From positions 38,765,690 to 38,829,689 of the forward strand of contig NC_065549.1 of assembly GCF_022605725.1 (NCBI RefSeq): 64,000 nucleotides of DNA, read 5' to 3'. This stretch comes from Anthonomus grandis grandis. Lineage: Eukaryota > Arthropoda > Insecta > Coleoptera > Curculionidae. Every line of letters begins with the position of its first letter. The stretch's first letter is position 1. The translations under genes were made by a program, and so were the position numbers. Of this stretch, positions 34,850 through 45,710 are shown piece by piece. The notes under the pieces were generated by a model. That model was given only the letters and a program-made list of their open reading frames with translations, searched no databases and was not told where the DNA came from.

Positions 34850-37382
34850 AAATGATGACCTCGTTTATCAATTACTGGTGCATCCAAAATTTTTTCAAAA
34901 AATTTTTGTTCAACCACTCCGATATCGTCCACTGGTGGATATACAAAATACAGATTCCTAGATTTTATAAGAAATTTTACCTCATAGTTTTCTGAATCAA
35001 CTATGGTTGTAGAAACCTATAAAATGCTTAAATGTTTTCTTTCCTTCAAATCAAACAACTACGTAATTGCCGATCTCACAGGACAATAATGGCTTTCTTT
35101 CCTTGCTTGGATTTAAAAAATGGCTTAACGGTAAATCATCTTCGTCTTCTTCTTCTGCTGAATCGGAAGAATAAATATCGTGATAATTTACACGATTATC
35201 TTTTAATTAATGTTAAGGAAATTATCAACCTAAATATTTAGCATATATAAAGAGCAGCAAGAAGAGATAATATTAAAAACTAATGGATTGTTTTTTTAAA
35301 AGGATACTATTTAACGGTAATGATCCAATATGGTAATGATAGCAGTATTCAGACTCCTCACAAATGTGGCAGGTAAGTTTTCTGAAAGTCAAACTTGGCC
35401 GCATTGCAGACCATGTAATTTGATGTATCTGCAGGCATCCTTTAAAGCGATTAATTTTATAGGGTAAAATATTGTCAAGACTTTCAATATTTTTTGCTGA
35501 AACATAGATAATGGATACTGCTTACACATTGGCTTTTAAAACGTCAATTAACGAAGAGACGTTAGGAATGTCTTCTCTTAAAGAAACGATTTTATCTGCG
35601 GTACGCTGTAAGGAACGACCTACGCCATCGGGAGCTCCTTTTCCGTGGCCCTTTTCTGTGTAATTCCAAGTAGCAGCGGAGAGTTCAGGGAAGAGTTTAG
35701 GAATCTCAACACCAAAAATGTAAAACATTTTGAAGTTTCGATACTGCGTGGATGGTCCATCGCTAATAAAATGAATTTTTGTAATTTTTTTTTTTGATAT
35801 TATTCATATCTGCAAATAGATGTTTTAAATGAGCAAGAATTGCGATTGGATCTTTTCGTGGACATTCAGAGATGGTACAATAAGACCGATGAACTACATT
35901 GTTTTGCATTTTATAGTATATTACAACAGTATGCAACACAGCTTGCTCATTTTATTATCCGTAATATTTTTTTTTTAATTTTCCAGCTCTTTGTATTGAT
36001 GATTTCGATTTAAAATGTGTTTCATGTAGCTTTCAAATGAACTAATTAAACTTTTAGCCATTTCGCTCTTGGTAGAACGCACTTTGGTTCGAATTACTTT
36101 CTTGCACACCTTTTCTTTTCCAGAAATAATAAGGGTCTGAGTTGTTGTGCACCACTTAAAATAAAAACCTTCTTCCTCAATTTGGTAATGATTAAATTTG
36201 ATCTGGTTTGTGGCACAAACAAGACACTTGCGTTCTAAGCATTTCTCCTTAATATCCACGCAGCAAATTGATCTATATAGCATTTCTGCTAAACTTTCAT
36301 TGACCATTCCAAAAAAATTCAATCTCTTAACCAAAAGTTCGATGTTTTCACATAAGGTACACATGCAATGTCTCGTTTGTTTATGTTAGGGAAAACTATC
36401 CAAAATGGCCTTAGGCGACAGAACAAAGAATAACTAATTCGAACACTGTTTTCCCGCATAAAATCTCTATGTAATAGTTGAAGACATTTGTTTAACAATC
36501 TTTTTTAATTTTTTATGCCGTGCTTAGTAATAGTATCTCTTTTACCAGGACATAGTCGACTGGAGGAATCTTTCTCAAAAAAATATTTAACCTTAACTTT
36601 CAACCCTTTATATTTCTTTCTTTTTGAGCTAATAGAAATTTCCTTTCCCTTGCATCTTGATAAACCACTTTGACTAATAAATTTATATTTTCTTAACAAC
36701 GGACCAGTTAAAATTTTGAATGCTATAATTATTTCTGTTTTTTTTCTTTATATTTTTTAGATTGCTTGCAATCTGCGAAGTTAATACCTCGTGGAATATT
36801 AAACTTTTCTTTACTTCTGGAGGCACTGTATAATTATGTAGTAACTGTTCCACTTTAGAATTAGGCGAGTTTCGTTTGTTAAGTCTGTTCGTTAAGTCTG
36901 TAATATTTCGATTTGTACTTAAAGTGTAATTTACTAGCCGAATTTAGTTTGGATTTTAACATAGCGATAGTCCTATTTGCTTTGGATCTATCCTTCCTAA
37001 CCTTTCTTCTTCCAACCGCAGCTCTACTTGAACCCATTCTTCCACTAAAACTAGTTGATGGACTTGAAGGTGGAGTATTCTCTTTCAAAAATCGTGCCTG
37101 ATTCACTTGTGCTCTTTTGTTTTTTTTCCTATTCTTTTTTGTACTCACCGCCCATTTCGCCCTTTGACTCTTTTTGTCCCGACGAGATAAGTCGTTGATT
37201 TTTTTAATTTTGCCTTGCTCTATTCTGCGTTTCCACCTTTCTCGTTCTTTATTTTTCGCGAGTTCGTAAGCTCTTTCGTTAGTTTTTAATTTCTCTCTTC
37301 GGATGCGCTGAAGTTCTGTCTTTCTTTTTCTTTTCTCCTCATCTGATTTATGCTTCGCCATTATCAAAGAAAAACAAACCAC
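34850..37382 (-). pseudogene. Second gene of the 9.4-kb element, unknown basic protein
   Basis: The start is at 37382 (or the inner MAKHKSDEEKRKRKTELQRI). About 165 residues are very basic and helical, with repeated KERERWKRR and KNRKKNKRAQ, and end KYKSKYYRLNEQ. After a gap come FFEKDSSSRLCPGKRDTI (about 36600), RISYSLFCRLRPFWIV (about 36440), a cysteine-rich part (LCENIELLV, CLERKCLVCATNQI), then TWNYTEKGHGKGAPDGVG (about 35650), QVHQITW-like QIHQITWSAMRP (about 35420), CHICEESEYCYHYHIG and a tail VKFLIKSRNLYFVYP near 34950. I have an impression of similar multicopy proteins in animal genomes but cannot name the family. Stops and frameshifts occur throughout the 3' half. Confidence 0.6.
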
Positions 37383-37818
37383 CGAGAAGCGACAAAACCC
37401 GCATTTACCGTTGATTTTCTGGGGTCCAATTTTGGTGCCCTTGAGCGGGCTTAAATGACTGGCGCTACATATAAAGTAACGGAGAAAAATCGTTTTGGCA
37501 ATTTAATAGTTCCGTACACGGAGAGAAATACGACAATTAATAGATTAAAAATTTTATATGTTAATATGCCTTTATAACCATTCTATTGACATACCAAATT
37601 TCATTAGTTTATCTTGAAAAATAAAAAAGTTATTGCGTGTTCCCTTTTTCCTGTGTCATCCGGTATAGTGCCAACTATAAAAATTACCATTTAGGATAAA
37701 TAATGGAAAACAAAAAATCTTCTAAACAAACTTTTATTTTTTGAGAAAATAATATTGGCTTATTGTATAATGAAACACAAAAATACATTGGCAATAATTA
37801 AATTAAACCTAGGTACAT

Positions 37819-39960
37819 TTATACATTCCGCAAAATTTTTAGTTTTCGAACATTTTTATCTTTATTTGTTTTTAAGACCCTATTATTATATTTAATGGTG
37901 TAAAATATTTTCAACCTTATAAATAATTTTAAGATAAAGGTTTTTGGAAAATGTGCACAAGGGTGTTCATAATTAATAGTTTTCATTATGTTAAATAAAT
38001 TGTTAGATATTCCCTGGTTTATGCACATTTTCTCAAAATTACAATTGAATATTTCCTCTAATTTAAATCTATATGAAATAAACTCTTCTGGAGGAGATTG
38101 TAAGCCACCAAAGTTCATATACTGGAATAACAAGCCTTAAAATGAAGAAATAATTTATTTATATCCATTTCATCACACATTTTGCCGAAATTGGTGCAGG
38201 TATCACAGTTAATATGAACTTCAAGTGCTCTTTTCATAATATAGCCACAAACATACCGAAAGGCATTTTCTGTGGGAATATGGTCTGTCCTATAACTATA
38301 GTTTTGAAGTGCAATACCTTTTGCAACTTCAGATTTTTTTTCATTGAAAATTTCGGGTATATTGATGGATTTGACGTTCATCAATATACTATCCAAATCA
38401 TTTTTACAATTCATTCTTTCCGAATGTAAGTAATTCTGACAGAACAGCTTTTTAAACGCTCTTTGGAATTGCAGTGGTGTTGGATTAACATTATTCTCAC
38501 TTTGCTGCCTTACAGCACCAAAGAAATTTTCGATACAATCTGTATTTAAGGGAGTGTTACTACTCAGCTGAGAAGAAGTCTGAGTAGAAGCTGACGGAGA
38601 AAGGAGGCCTGGTGGAGAATTCTCGGACGGTTTATCTATTTCGATAGATAGGAGGTTGCCGAGGGGCTCGCACACTGAATATTGTGAAGTGCATGGGCCT
38701 GCAAATAATAAAAAAATGCTTTAACATTTTAAAACTTTACATCTTTAATATGAATAAAATTAGAAAGTAAAACTGATTTACCATATAGTCTTTGGTAAAC
38801 TAAAATAAATTTGGAAATTCTGCTCAGGTAAAACTACCTATGTATTTGGTTTTCAAGCTTTAAATAAATTATAAATAAGTGATGGTGAGGTTGGTTTTTA
38901 TAGAAATGGAAACAAAGACAAAGGGTATTATTTTACCCATTTTATATGGGGTCCAGACATTTTGGTACCTAATCCTAATCCTGGTACCTGTCCCAGACAA
39001 GTTTTGTATAACCATTTTATAACAAGACCTTGTCTGGGCCTTGTTATAAAATGGTATAAAACTAATTAGAGTTTTCTGAAAAATAATCCATTCTTACTGA
39101 AATCTTATTCCAACCTACTAAACTGAAAGAAGAGAGTCTTACCAGAAAAGGCGTCGATTTGGCGTCTTAGTTTTGTCATAAGGAGAATTTTTTTCGGCAA
39201 TACTTTGCTGGGCCAACGTTGCTGGTTTCATAATTGCAGGCTGTATTAAAATATCTAAAAAGAAGAAATATAATAGATACAGAATATATTTTTATGTGCA
39301 AAATAAGGTTTCAAGCATAAAATTAATATTAGTTAGTAGGTAAAAAGTATAGTTAAGTTAACCCATCAAAAGCTAACAGGATAGAATTTTTATGTCTTTT
39401 TCCCTTGAGACTTTTTTTGGCTGTCCATCCTCAAGCTGTTCACCTTCACAAGTCCTTTTTGTGGGATTAGGAAATAATGTTGGTAACGCGTTAGGTAACA
39501 AACGCTTTCTTGAGGGCCCTGCACTATAAAACTTCTCATCAAAATGGTACTCACAGAGCTTATAGTTCCTGGTTAGTTGTTCTCTAGGTATCGAAAACAA
39601 GTCTGTTCTATAGCAAGCTGCCAGCCATAACTTGACACTGAAAGTCATAAAATTACATGTTTAATTCAAAAGATAATTTTTTTTTTTTTAATTACTGCAT
39701 AGATAAATCCTCTGATTACTGTAATTACGAATTTAATAAAAAATAAATAATGAATTACTGTAATTACGAAAAACAAAAAAAGAAACAACTTATTTTGACT
39801 GGAAACAATTAAAAGAAAAGTTGAACTTACCGATCTTCTTCCTGCGGAAAAGCAAAGAAAGAAACACCACACCCTGTCTTTGAATGACATCCACGAAAAG
39901 CACAGGTATAAGGCATATTATAAAAGTTTTTAATAAAATAAAGAGCACAATGACAACACA
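37819..39960 (-). pseudogene. THAP-domain, P-like transposase with internal deletion
   Basis: The exon ending at 39832 reads CAFRGCHSKTGCGVSFFAFP, with Cys-x4-Cys and SFFAFP of a THAP zinc finger, then a GTAAGT donor. The exon at about 39645 continues KLWLAACYRTDLFSIPREQL and YKLCEYHFDEKFY, which completes the C2CH pattern. LPNALPTLFP follows, as after THAP domains. Far downstream (38675-38115) SNTPLNTDCIENFFGAVRQQ, NNVNPTPLQFQRAFKKLFC, ENAFRYVCGYIMKRALEVH and CDTC match the C-terminal part of P/THAP9-like transposases. The catalytic middle (RNase H-like core and GTP-binding insert in P elements) is not seen between them, so this is an internally deleted copy that retains DNA binding. Confidence 0.7.
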
Positions 39961-40282
39961 CACAAAAAATAAACACAGAGAAAAATTCAGGCAACACTTG
40001 ACTAGACTAAAGTAGGCGTCGAATATTACCGGACTAACCGACGGCTGGCAGGGGACCGGCAATAAGACAGGTATACCAAATAAGCTCGCACATGCGCAAG
40101 AAAAATCGGTCCCGGCTTTGTCCCTTTTCGGTGGTTTGTTTTTCTCTGCCATTATTGTTTCTTATTTTTATGAAGTCTGTAAAAATGAAGATATAAGCCG
40201 AAAGTATTATATAGGTAAAAAAACTAAAGTAACGAAATAAAATTAATGCATTACTTATAAATCTTATAATATATTACCTATT

Positions 40283-40508
40283 GTCAACTCCGAAGCTTTC
40301 CTGTCAACATCGAGGCATTTAAAGGCTTTGGTGTTGACTGCCTCGGAGTTGATAAATAGATTTAAAATCTTAAAAAAACAAGAAAAACGTATGTATAAGG
40401 CATCAAAAAAGTTACAAAAAAACCGAAGGGCAAATGTTTTTTATATTTTCCGTTAATAAAGTTTCCATTTTTATTTTTTTTTAACAAAAAATAGGATTCG
40501 GTGTTGAC
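40283..40508. promoter_or_regulatory. Central cluster of CCTCGGAGTTGAC boxes upstream of the THAP gene
   Basis: Reverse copies at 40283-40295 and 40303-40315, a forward copy at 40341-40353, and weaker ones ending GTGTTGAC at about 40326-40338 and 40496-40508. They lie about 320-550 bp upstream of the first THAP-coding exon on the minus strand. If the THAP protein binds them, it would control its own promoter (inference). Confidence 0.55.
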
Positions 40509-40519
40509 CTATGTAAAAC

Positions 40520-41940
40520 ATACGCTTACCTTTTATTTGATAAAAAATCACAAATTTTGGTTTAAAACTTCGATAAATGCACTCTCGTCTACGTCTCACT
40601 TGATACCACAGAACACAAATATACAGAAATGCGTGTTGCCTAATGAACCGACAAAAATTCTGTTGAAGTTGTTCTGTTTAAGCTTGATCTATTGCGCGAT
40701 ATTTAAATTTGAAGTAATTTGCAGAATTACAGAAGTTGATGCGTTAACTGACGAGTGATGAGAGATATATTTAAATAGAATTTAATTTTATTTTCAATTA
40801 TTAAAATTAAGCGCATTTTCAGTTTAGAAATATCCACATTTTATTAAAGTTGTTAATTTTAAATGCTGGGAAAAAAATTGCATCTCAGACATCCCTTATC
40901 ACTTTATTCAAGAATTAACACATCAATTAAAATATTATTTGATTTAAATTTAGTTCTCAAGATATTGCTTATTTAAGACATTTAAGATATTTAGATAGAG
41001 ATACTTACCAAGAATTATAAATTGGCACTATAGGTATGGGAATAAATTTGAAATAAAAAAAACATAACTAAATTCTTTTAAATATTTTATTTTAAGATGA
41101 ATTAAAATAAATTCACCAAAGGGTTTTATAAAGCATAAAAATAGTTACAATATATTCTAAATTAAATACTATAAACTGTAAGTATGGTATTAAGACCTTT
41201 TATGTAAAAAATGGAATTGTTACAGGTATAAAGCATATTTTAACTAAAAATCCTAATAATTTCTGGATGTTCAGAAAAAATTACCTGCCTTTTTTTGTTT
41301 TCATAAGAGTTTAAAACATTATAATAAACATGTAACCCACATATGTAAATAATAAATTAAACATATATATTTTTTAACCTTCTATACAATTGTAACAAAA
41401 TAATATATATCCACATAAGGAAAACAAAATCTAAACTCTAATAACAACAAGAACTGAACCTATTTCTTGAAATAAATCTAGTTTCTCATTGTGAATTATT
41501 TAATTAATAATGACTAGATATAACACAAATACATATGTACAAGTTAATATGCATGTTTTCTTTCTTTTTTAGTATAAGCAAATAAAAACAAAATACAACT
41601 TTTGATTTTTAGTTAGTCACAATCGGGTAAAGATGTCACAAATCAGTGGGGTTGTCTCCAGTAAGTATGGAACATGAAACATAATAAAAAAGATTAAGGC
41701 AGTATATTGTGTATCCAATATTATATCCTAATCAGGTTAAAATTAATTATCCTAATAAGTATTTCATCCCAATGATTCAAAATATGTAAGTCTTTATTAT
41801 TAGTAAGTATTGATTATCACAATTAAGGTTCTAAATAATACTTTAAAGGGTTTTATATTAGTCTATAATTTTACTTTAAGCAAATAACATGATTTTAGTT
41901 ATGGGTCAGTAAATAAAATAGGACTGTAAAAAGCACAGTA
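40520..41940. other. AT-rich interior of the 9.4-kb element, no gene seen
   Basis: Very AT-rich. The ORF near 40501-40758 has no recognisable motif. Confidence 0.4.
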
Positions 41941-41948
41941 TTTACTAT

Positions 41949-42308
41949 CAAAATGTCTCATTTAGCTTAGATATTTTAAAAATATTGAAACCATAATTAA
42001 AATAATTTAAATTCAGTGATTTTTAAAAAGCTGAATCGATTTTTAAAGAATAACAATGTCTGTAACAATGTCAATCAAAATGTCTCATTTAGCTTAGATA
42101 TTTTAAAAATATTGAAACCATAATTAAAATAATTTAAATTCAGTGATTTTTAAAAAGCTGAATCGATTTTTAAAGAATAACAATGTCTGTAACAATGTCA
42201 ATCAAAATGTCTCATTTAGCTTAGATATTTTAAAAATATTGAAACCATAATTAAAATAATTTAAATTCAGTGATTTTCAAAAAGCTGAATCGATTTTTAA
42301 AAAATAAC
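41949..42308 (+). repeat. 127-bp tandem repeat, about 2.8 copies
   Basis: Units starting CAAAATGTCTCATTTAGCTT begin at 41949, 42076 and 42203. The first two are nearly identical and the third differs by a few bases and ends early. Each unit ends with a sub-repeat of CAATGTC. Confidence 0.9.
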
Positions 42309-42309
42309 A

Positions 42310-43340
42310 GATCTAACTATCTATCTATCTAATATTTAGCGCTATCTATTAGCTGAAAAGTTAAAAAAACAAAATGATTCTGATTGTGTACATGAGTATT
42401 AAATGAGGATATTCAATATTTTTGACTTTTTTTTGACGATTTTTGTTTTTTTGAAAACATTTTAGATTGTTGAAACTTTTTCTGTTTTTTAGAATGGCCA
42501 ACACTTAAAAATTGTTGTTGTGGCTTTGAAGTTGGCTTTTGATTTCAATCCTTTAAATATTTATAAATTATTAAGCTAGTGACCTTGAAAAATTTGCTTT
42601 ACAATTTCATGGTGGTCACAAAAAGAGAAGTCCTTAAAAAATGTTAATGAGCCAACCAAAATCTATGATTTCTGTGACTGTCTGGGCAATTCCTAATATA
42701 CAAACTAGTGCATAAAGGATATTTGCATGAATTTCTTAATCTAGATGAAGACAAGAAAAAGGAAATACTAGACATTTTCCCAGTGGAAGTCCAAGAATCA
42801 AAACTGAATTGTAAAAAAAATGTTAAATTGAGAACAGTGACATAGATATTTCCAAAATAGTATTGAATCTATAATTATACCCTGGAAAATGATAATTACA
42901 TCCAAGATGCACTTCAACATTATTAGAAAACACTTAGATATGTCATAACTGAAATTTACCTATCTCCTACTCTATATAGTTGCACGATAATTCGATGTTG
43001 GCACGTTTGTAAAATAATTTATCAACCCATGACTCAAAAAACTACAAAAAGCTATAAATTTACTTAAAAACTTAAAATTGGAAGAAAATCATGAGGCTTG
43101 GCCTGCTTTCCACCCAAATAGAACCTAAAAAAGAATCGTCAAATACGACAGTTAAAATGTCACTATTGTCATATTTGATGTACGTCAAAAATTAGTCATT
43201 CAGAATCAATCGGCCTTCTTGGGTGGCAGACTATTCCGCCCCGCCACATTCAACCTTCATACCGGTGCTTGATACTAAAGAAAAGATTTCCGTAATAAAG
43301 GAGGGGAATCACGTGGTTACTTTTAAATATTCGCGGAATT
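42310..43340. other. Right part of the 9.4-kb element with one short coding-like stretch
   Basis: At about 42712-42850 (+) the sequence reads LVHKGYLHEFLNLDEDKKKE and FPVEVQESKLNC without stops and with a protein-like composition, then decays. I do not recognise it. A GC-richer block at about 43190-43320 could be a promoter. Confidence 0.3.
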
Positions 43341-43347
43341 TTGCGTG

Positions 43348-43556
43348 CCTCGGAGTTGACTTCAAAATTAAGTGGCAAGTTTTAGTAGCTTTTTAGAATT
43401 TTTGGTTTTATCATAATCTTTCAAGATAAATAAATCTATAAAATTAAAACTGTTTGTTATTAATTGGCTTGCATACAATTTAATGGCATTACCTATTTTT
43501 TTTTTAAAGCAACTTTAAATCTTGTAAGGCTGCTTAGTGACGGCCTCGGAGTTGAC
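43348..43556 (+). promoter_or_regulatory. Right cluster of CCTCGGAGTTGAC boxes
   Basis: Two exact copies, at 43348-43360 and 43544-43556, about 390 and 195 bp inside the right terminus. Confidence 0.6.
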
Positions 43557-43741
43557 TTTTTAGACTTTAAATTCAATAAAATAATTGTTAATTTTTCTTT
43601 TTTACCGAGAATTATTAATATTTAAATAAAGAACTTCTGTTATTTAAAAAAAATATATTATCTATTATATATATTTATTTTTTATTAAACGCAAATTTTT
43701 ATCAGTTTTTATAATTTGTCTGTTTCTGTAGAACAACCCAT

Positions 43742-45507
43742 ACTCATTTGAATATAGATTAAAAAAAAACAATGGTTTTATTCCATATTCAGTGCGAAAA
43801 TATTCGTTCTAACCCTCGTTTTGGAATGAGTATCAGTGGCGCCATCTAAAAGTCATATTTCAAAACATGAAACAAGGTCTCTGAATCTAATAAGGTAAAC
43901 TATTCAAGCAAATAATGTAATTCCGTAGTCACTTGAATATCCTCGCGTCATCTAACTATCTTATTTTAAAACAGAAATTAAGATCAAAAAACTTAAAATA
44001 AATAGAAATTAATTTGATAATCATACAAAAAGCCTAATCTATTTCATAAGAAGTCTTTTACTTAAAAGAGCTTAACTTGCTTTAAGATTGATCCAGAAAA
44101 TCATCATAATGTACAAGTCAGCAGAAAGATAAAAATATCTCCACATGAAGACTTCAGTAGCTGCTCTGCAACATTTAGATTCGTTTTCGATAAGTTCGTT
44201 CCGCTTACATTAAAGATCTAGGGATTTTCCTACTTTTTGAAAACAAATATATAATATTAATATAATCATATAATTATATAACCCCTAGCTAGTAAGGTTA
44301 GCAACTGTCGAGGAGTTTGTATGTGTAAATGGCAAAATATTGATTAGCCCTGTTTTCAGCAAGTCGTTCAACAGCGACTGGTTAAAGTGCTATTAAGATT
44401 ATCTGTTGTATGCTTTTAAGTGGGATTTGCAGGAGGAAGATGCAATTTATATGCTACTGTGAAAGTCAGAAATTCAGTGAATGACAAACTAGACCAAGAA
44501 ATGTTAACATTCATCGAGTTACTTGGCGTATGTTCGAATTATTGGGAAAATAGAATTATTTCGAACACACACACTTGAAACTGCACAAAATCTCCTTGAT
44601 TTTATAGCTACATTTAGTCATAAGACAGTTTCTTTTGCAGTTACAACATGTATAATTCTGTCCTCCATTTTTTTTTAATTTAAAGTATAACCTGCTTCCT
44701 TAGCGGCATTTCTTAAGTTAAAGTCTTATCTATGGTTAGTAATTTTTCTTTACAATTGGCGAACTGAATTGGGTCCTAGGTCCTCTATTTCAACAAGTAC
44801 CACTTAGACATTTCACGGATCTGTGTGACCATGTTCAACATCAAGTATTTTCTCATTCTCACGTTACAACCTTTTTTATGACGTTCGCAACATTTTTGTT
44901 GCTTGATTAAAAGTTTATCTTTTGCGGGTCTTTTTTTTTAAATCAGTACTTGAGATAAACTGCTATCTTGGGAATCAGCTTAATTATCGCGACCATATAA
45001 TATACTTTATGGTCGACACGACCCAATTTTTTTTGAAAATATTTAAGTTAATTTCTAGCTGTTCGTGACTCCGCAAAGTAGAGACGACTACTCCCTTTTT
45101 GGCTTAATACTAAACATGGCTTCATATTATGGACTCTGGCTTATTCATTCGTTGTGATGGGTAAAGTTGTTTGTTTGCAAAATTGAACAAACAGCAAACC
45201 CTTTGTTCATTTATTTGAATTATTATCTTGCAATATCGCAGTTAATATATTCTGTACCTCCTGAATAGATCTTTCTACTGAACTTAAATTTGACTACTTT
45301 CTACATAGTGCATAGCTCAATACGAATCGATTACTGCACTCTCTAACATTATCCGAATGCAGTGTGATGAATTTGTCTTATTTAAGAAGGAACTTATGTG
45401 ATATTAAGACGCGAAACAATATAATTTAAAACAAATTGTACCCATATTTCAAAAAATGCCTTACGATATAAGATAGTATGTTACCTTATTTTAATGGATT
45501 TGTGTAG
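43742..45507. other. End of the 32-kb intron, nothing recognised
   Basis: No domain or repeat pair recognised up to the acceptor TTTGTGTAG at 45499-45507. Confidence 0.35.
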
Positions 45508-45571
45508 ATTCTAAAAGAGGATGAACCGGAGCTCTTGGAACAACAGAAAGAGGAACAATCATCATGTGTTG
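45508..45571 (+). CDS. Host membrane protein gene, exon e (64 bp)
   Basis: The exon lies between TTTGTGTAG and GTAAGA. Phase 0 at the start matches the end of exon d, and it ends with one extra base. It reads ILKEDEPELLEQQKEEQSSC plus V. The acidic, glutamine-rich text continues the style of exon d. It is surrounded by 32.4 kb and 10.6 kb introns, so it is easily missed by gene finders. Confidence 0.7.
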
Positions 45572-45710
45572 GTAAGAACATTTAATAAAATATGCATAAT
45601 AAAATGTATAGGTTAATAATGTGTTAATTTGCAAATTCATGAAAACAAGTTTACAGTGTCACTATTTAAAATTAATTTGTAAACGAAATATTAATAATTC
45701 CTTAAATATA

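Larger units (their letters stand above)
34297..43739 (-). mobile_element. 9.4-kb THAP/P-like DNA transposon with two genes
   Basis: GGGTAGTTCTATAGTAAC at 34297 is matched in reverse at 43739 by GGGTTGTTCTACAGAAAC, an imperfect terminal repeat of about 20 bp flanked by AT on both sides. Inside, both minus-strand genes lie in series: a THAP/P-like transposase (about 39960-37819) and a second protein gene (37382-34850). The box CCTCGGAGTTGAC is repeated near both ends and upstream of the THAP gene. AT flanks and a GGG start recall ISL2EU-type elements. The THAP and IENFFGAVRQQ segments recall P elements. I cannot settle the superfamily, and a nested structure is possible. Confidence 0.6.

Noticed and set aside
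39666..40152. Minus-strand ORFs with hydrophobic stretches around the THAP first exon
   Set aside because: Another frame of the same bases gives the THAP cysteine pattern with a proper splice donor, which explains the region better.
41949..42308. Possible CRISPR-like array
   Set aside because: Adjacent 127-bp units without unique spacers; eukaryotic context. A simple tandem repeat.
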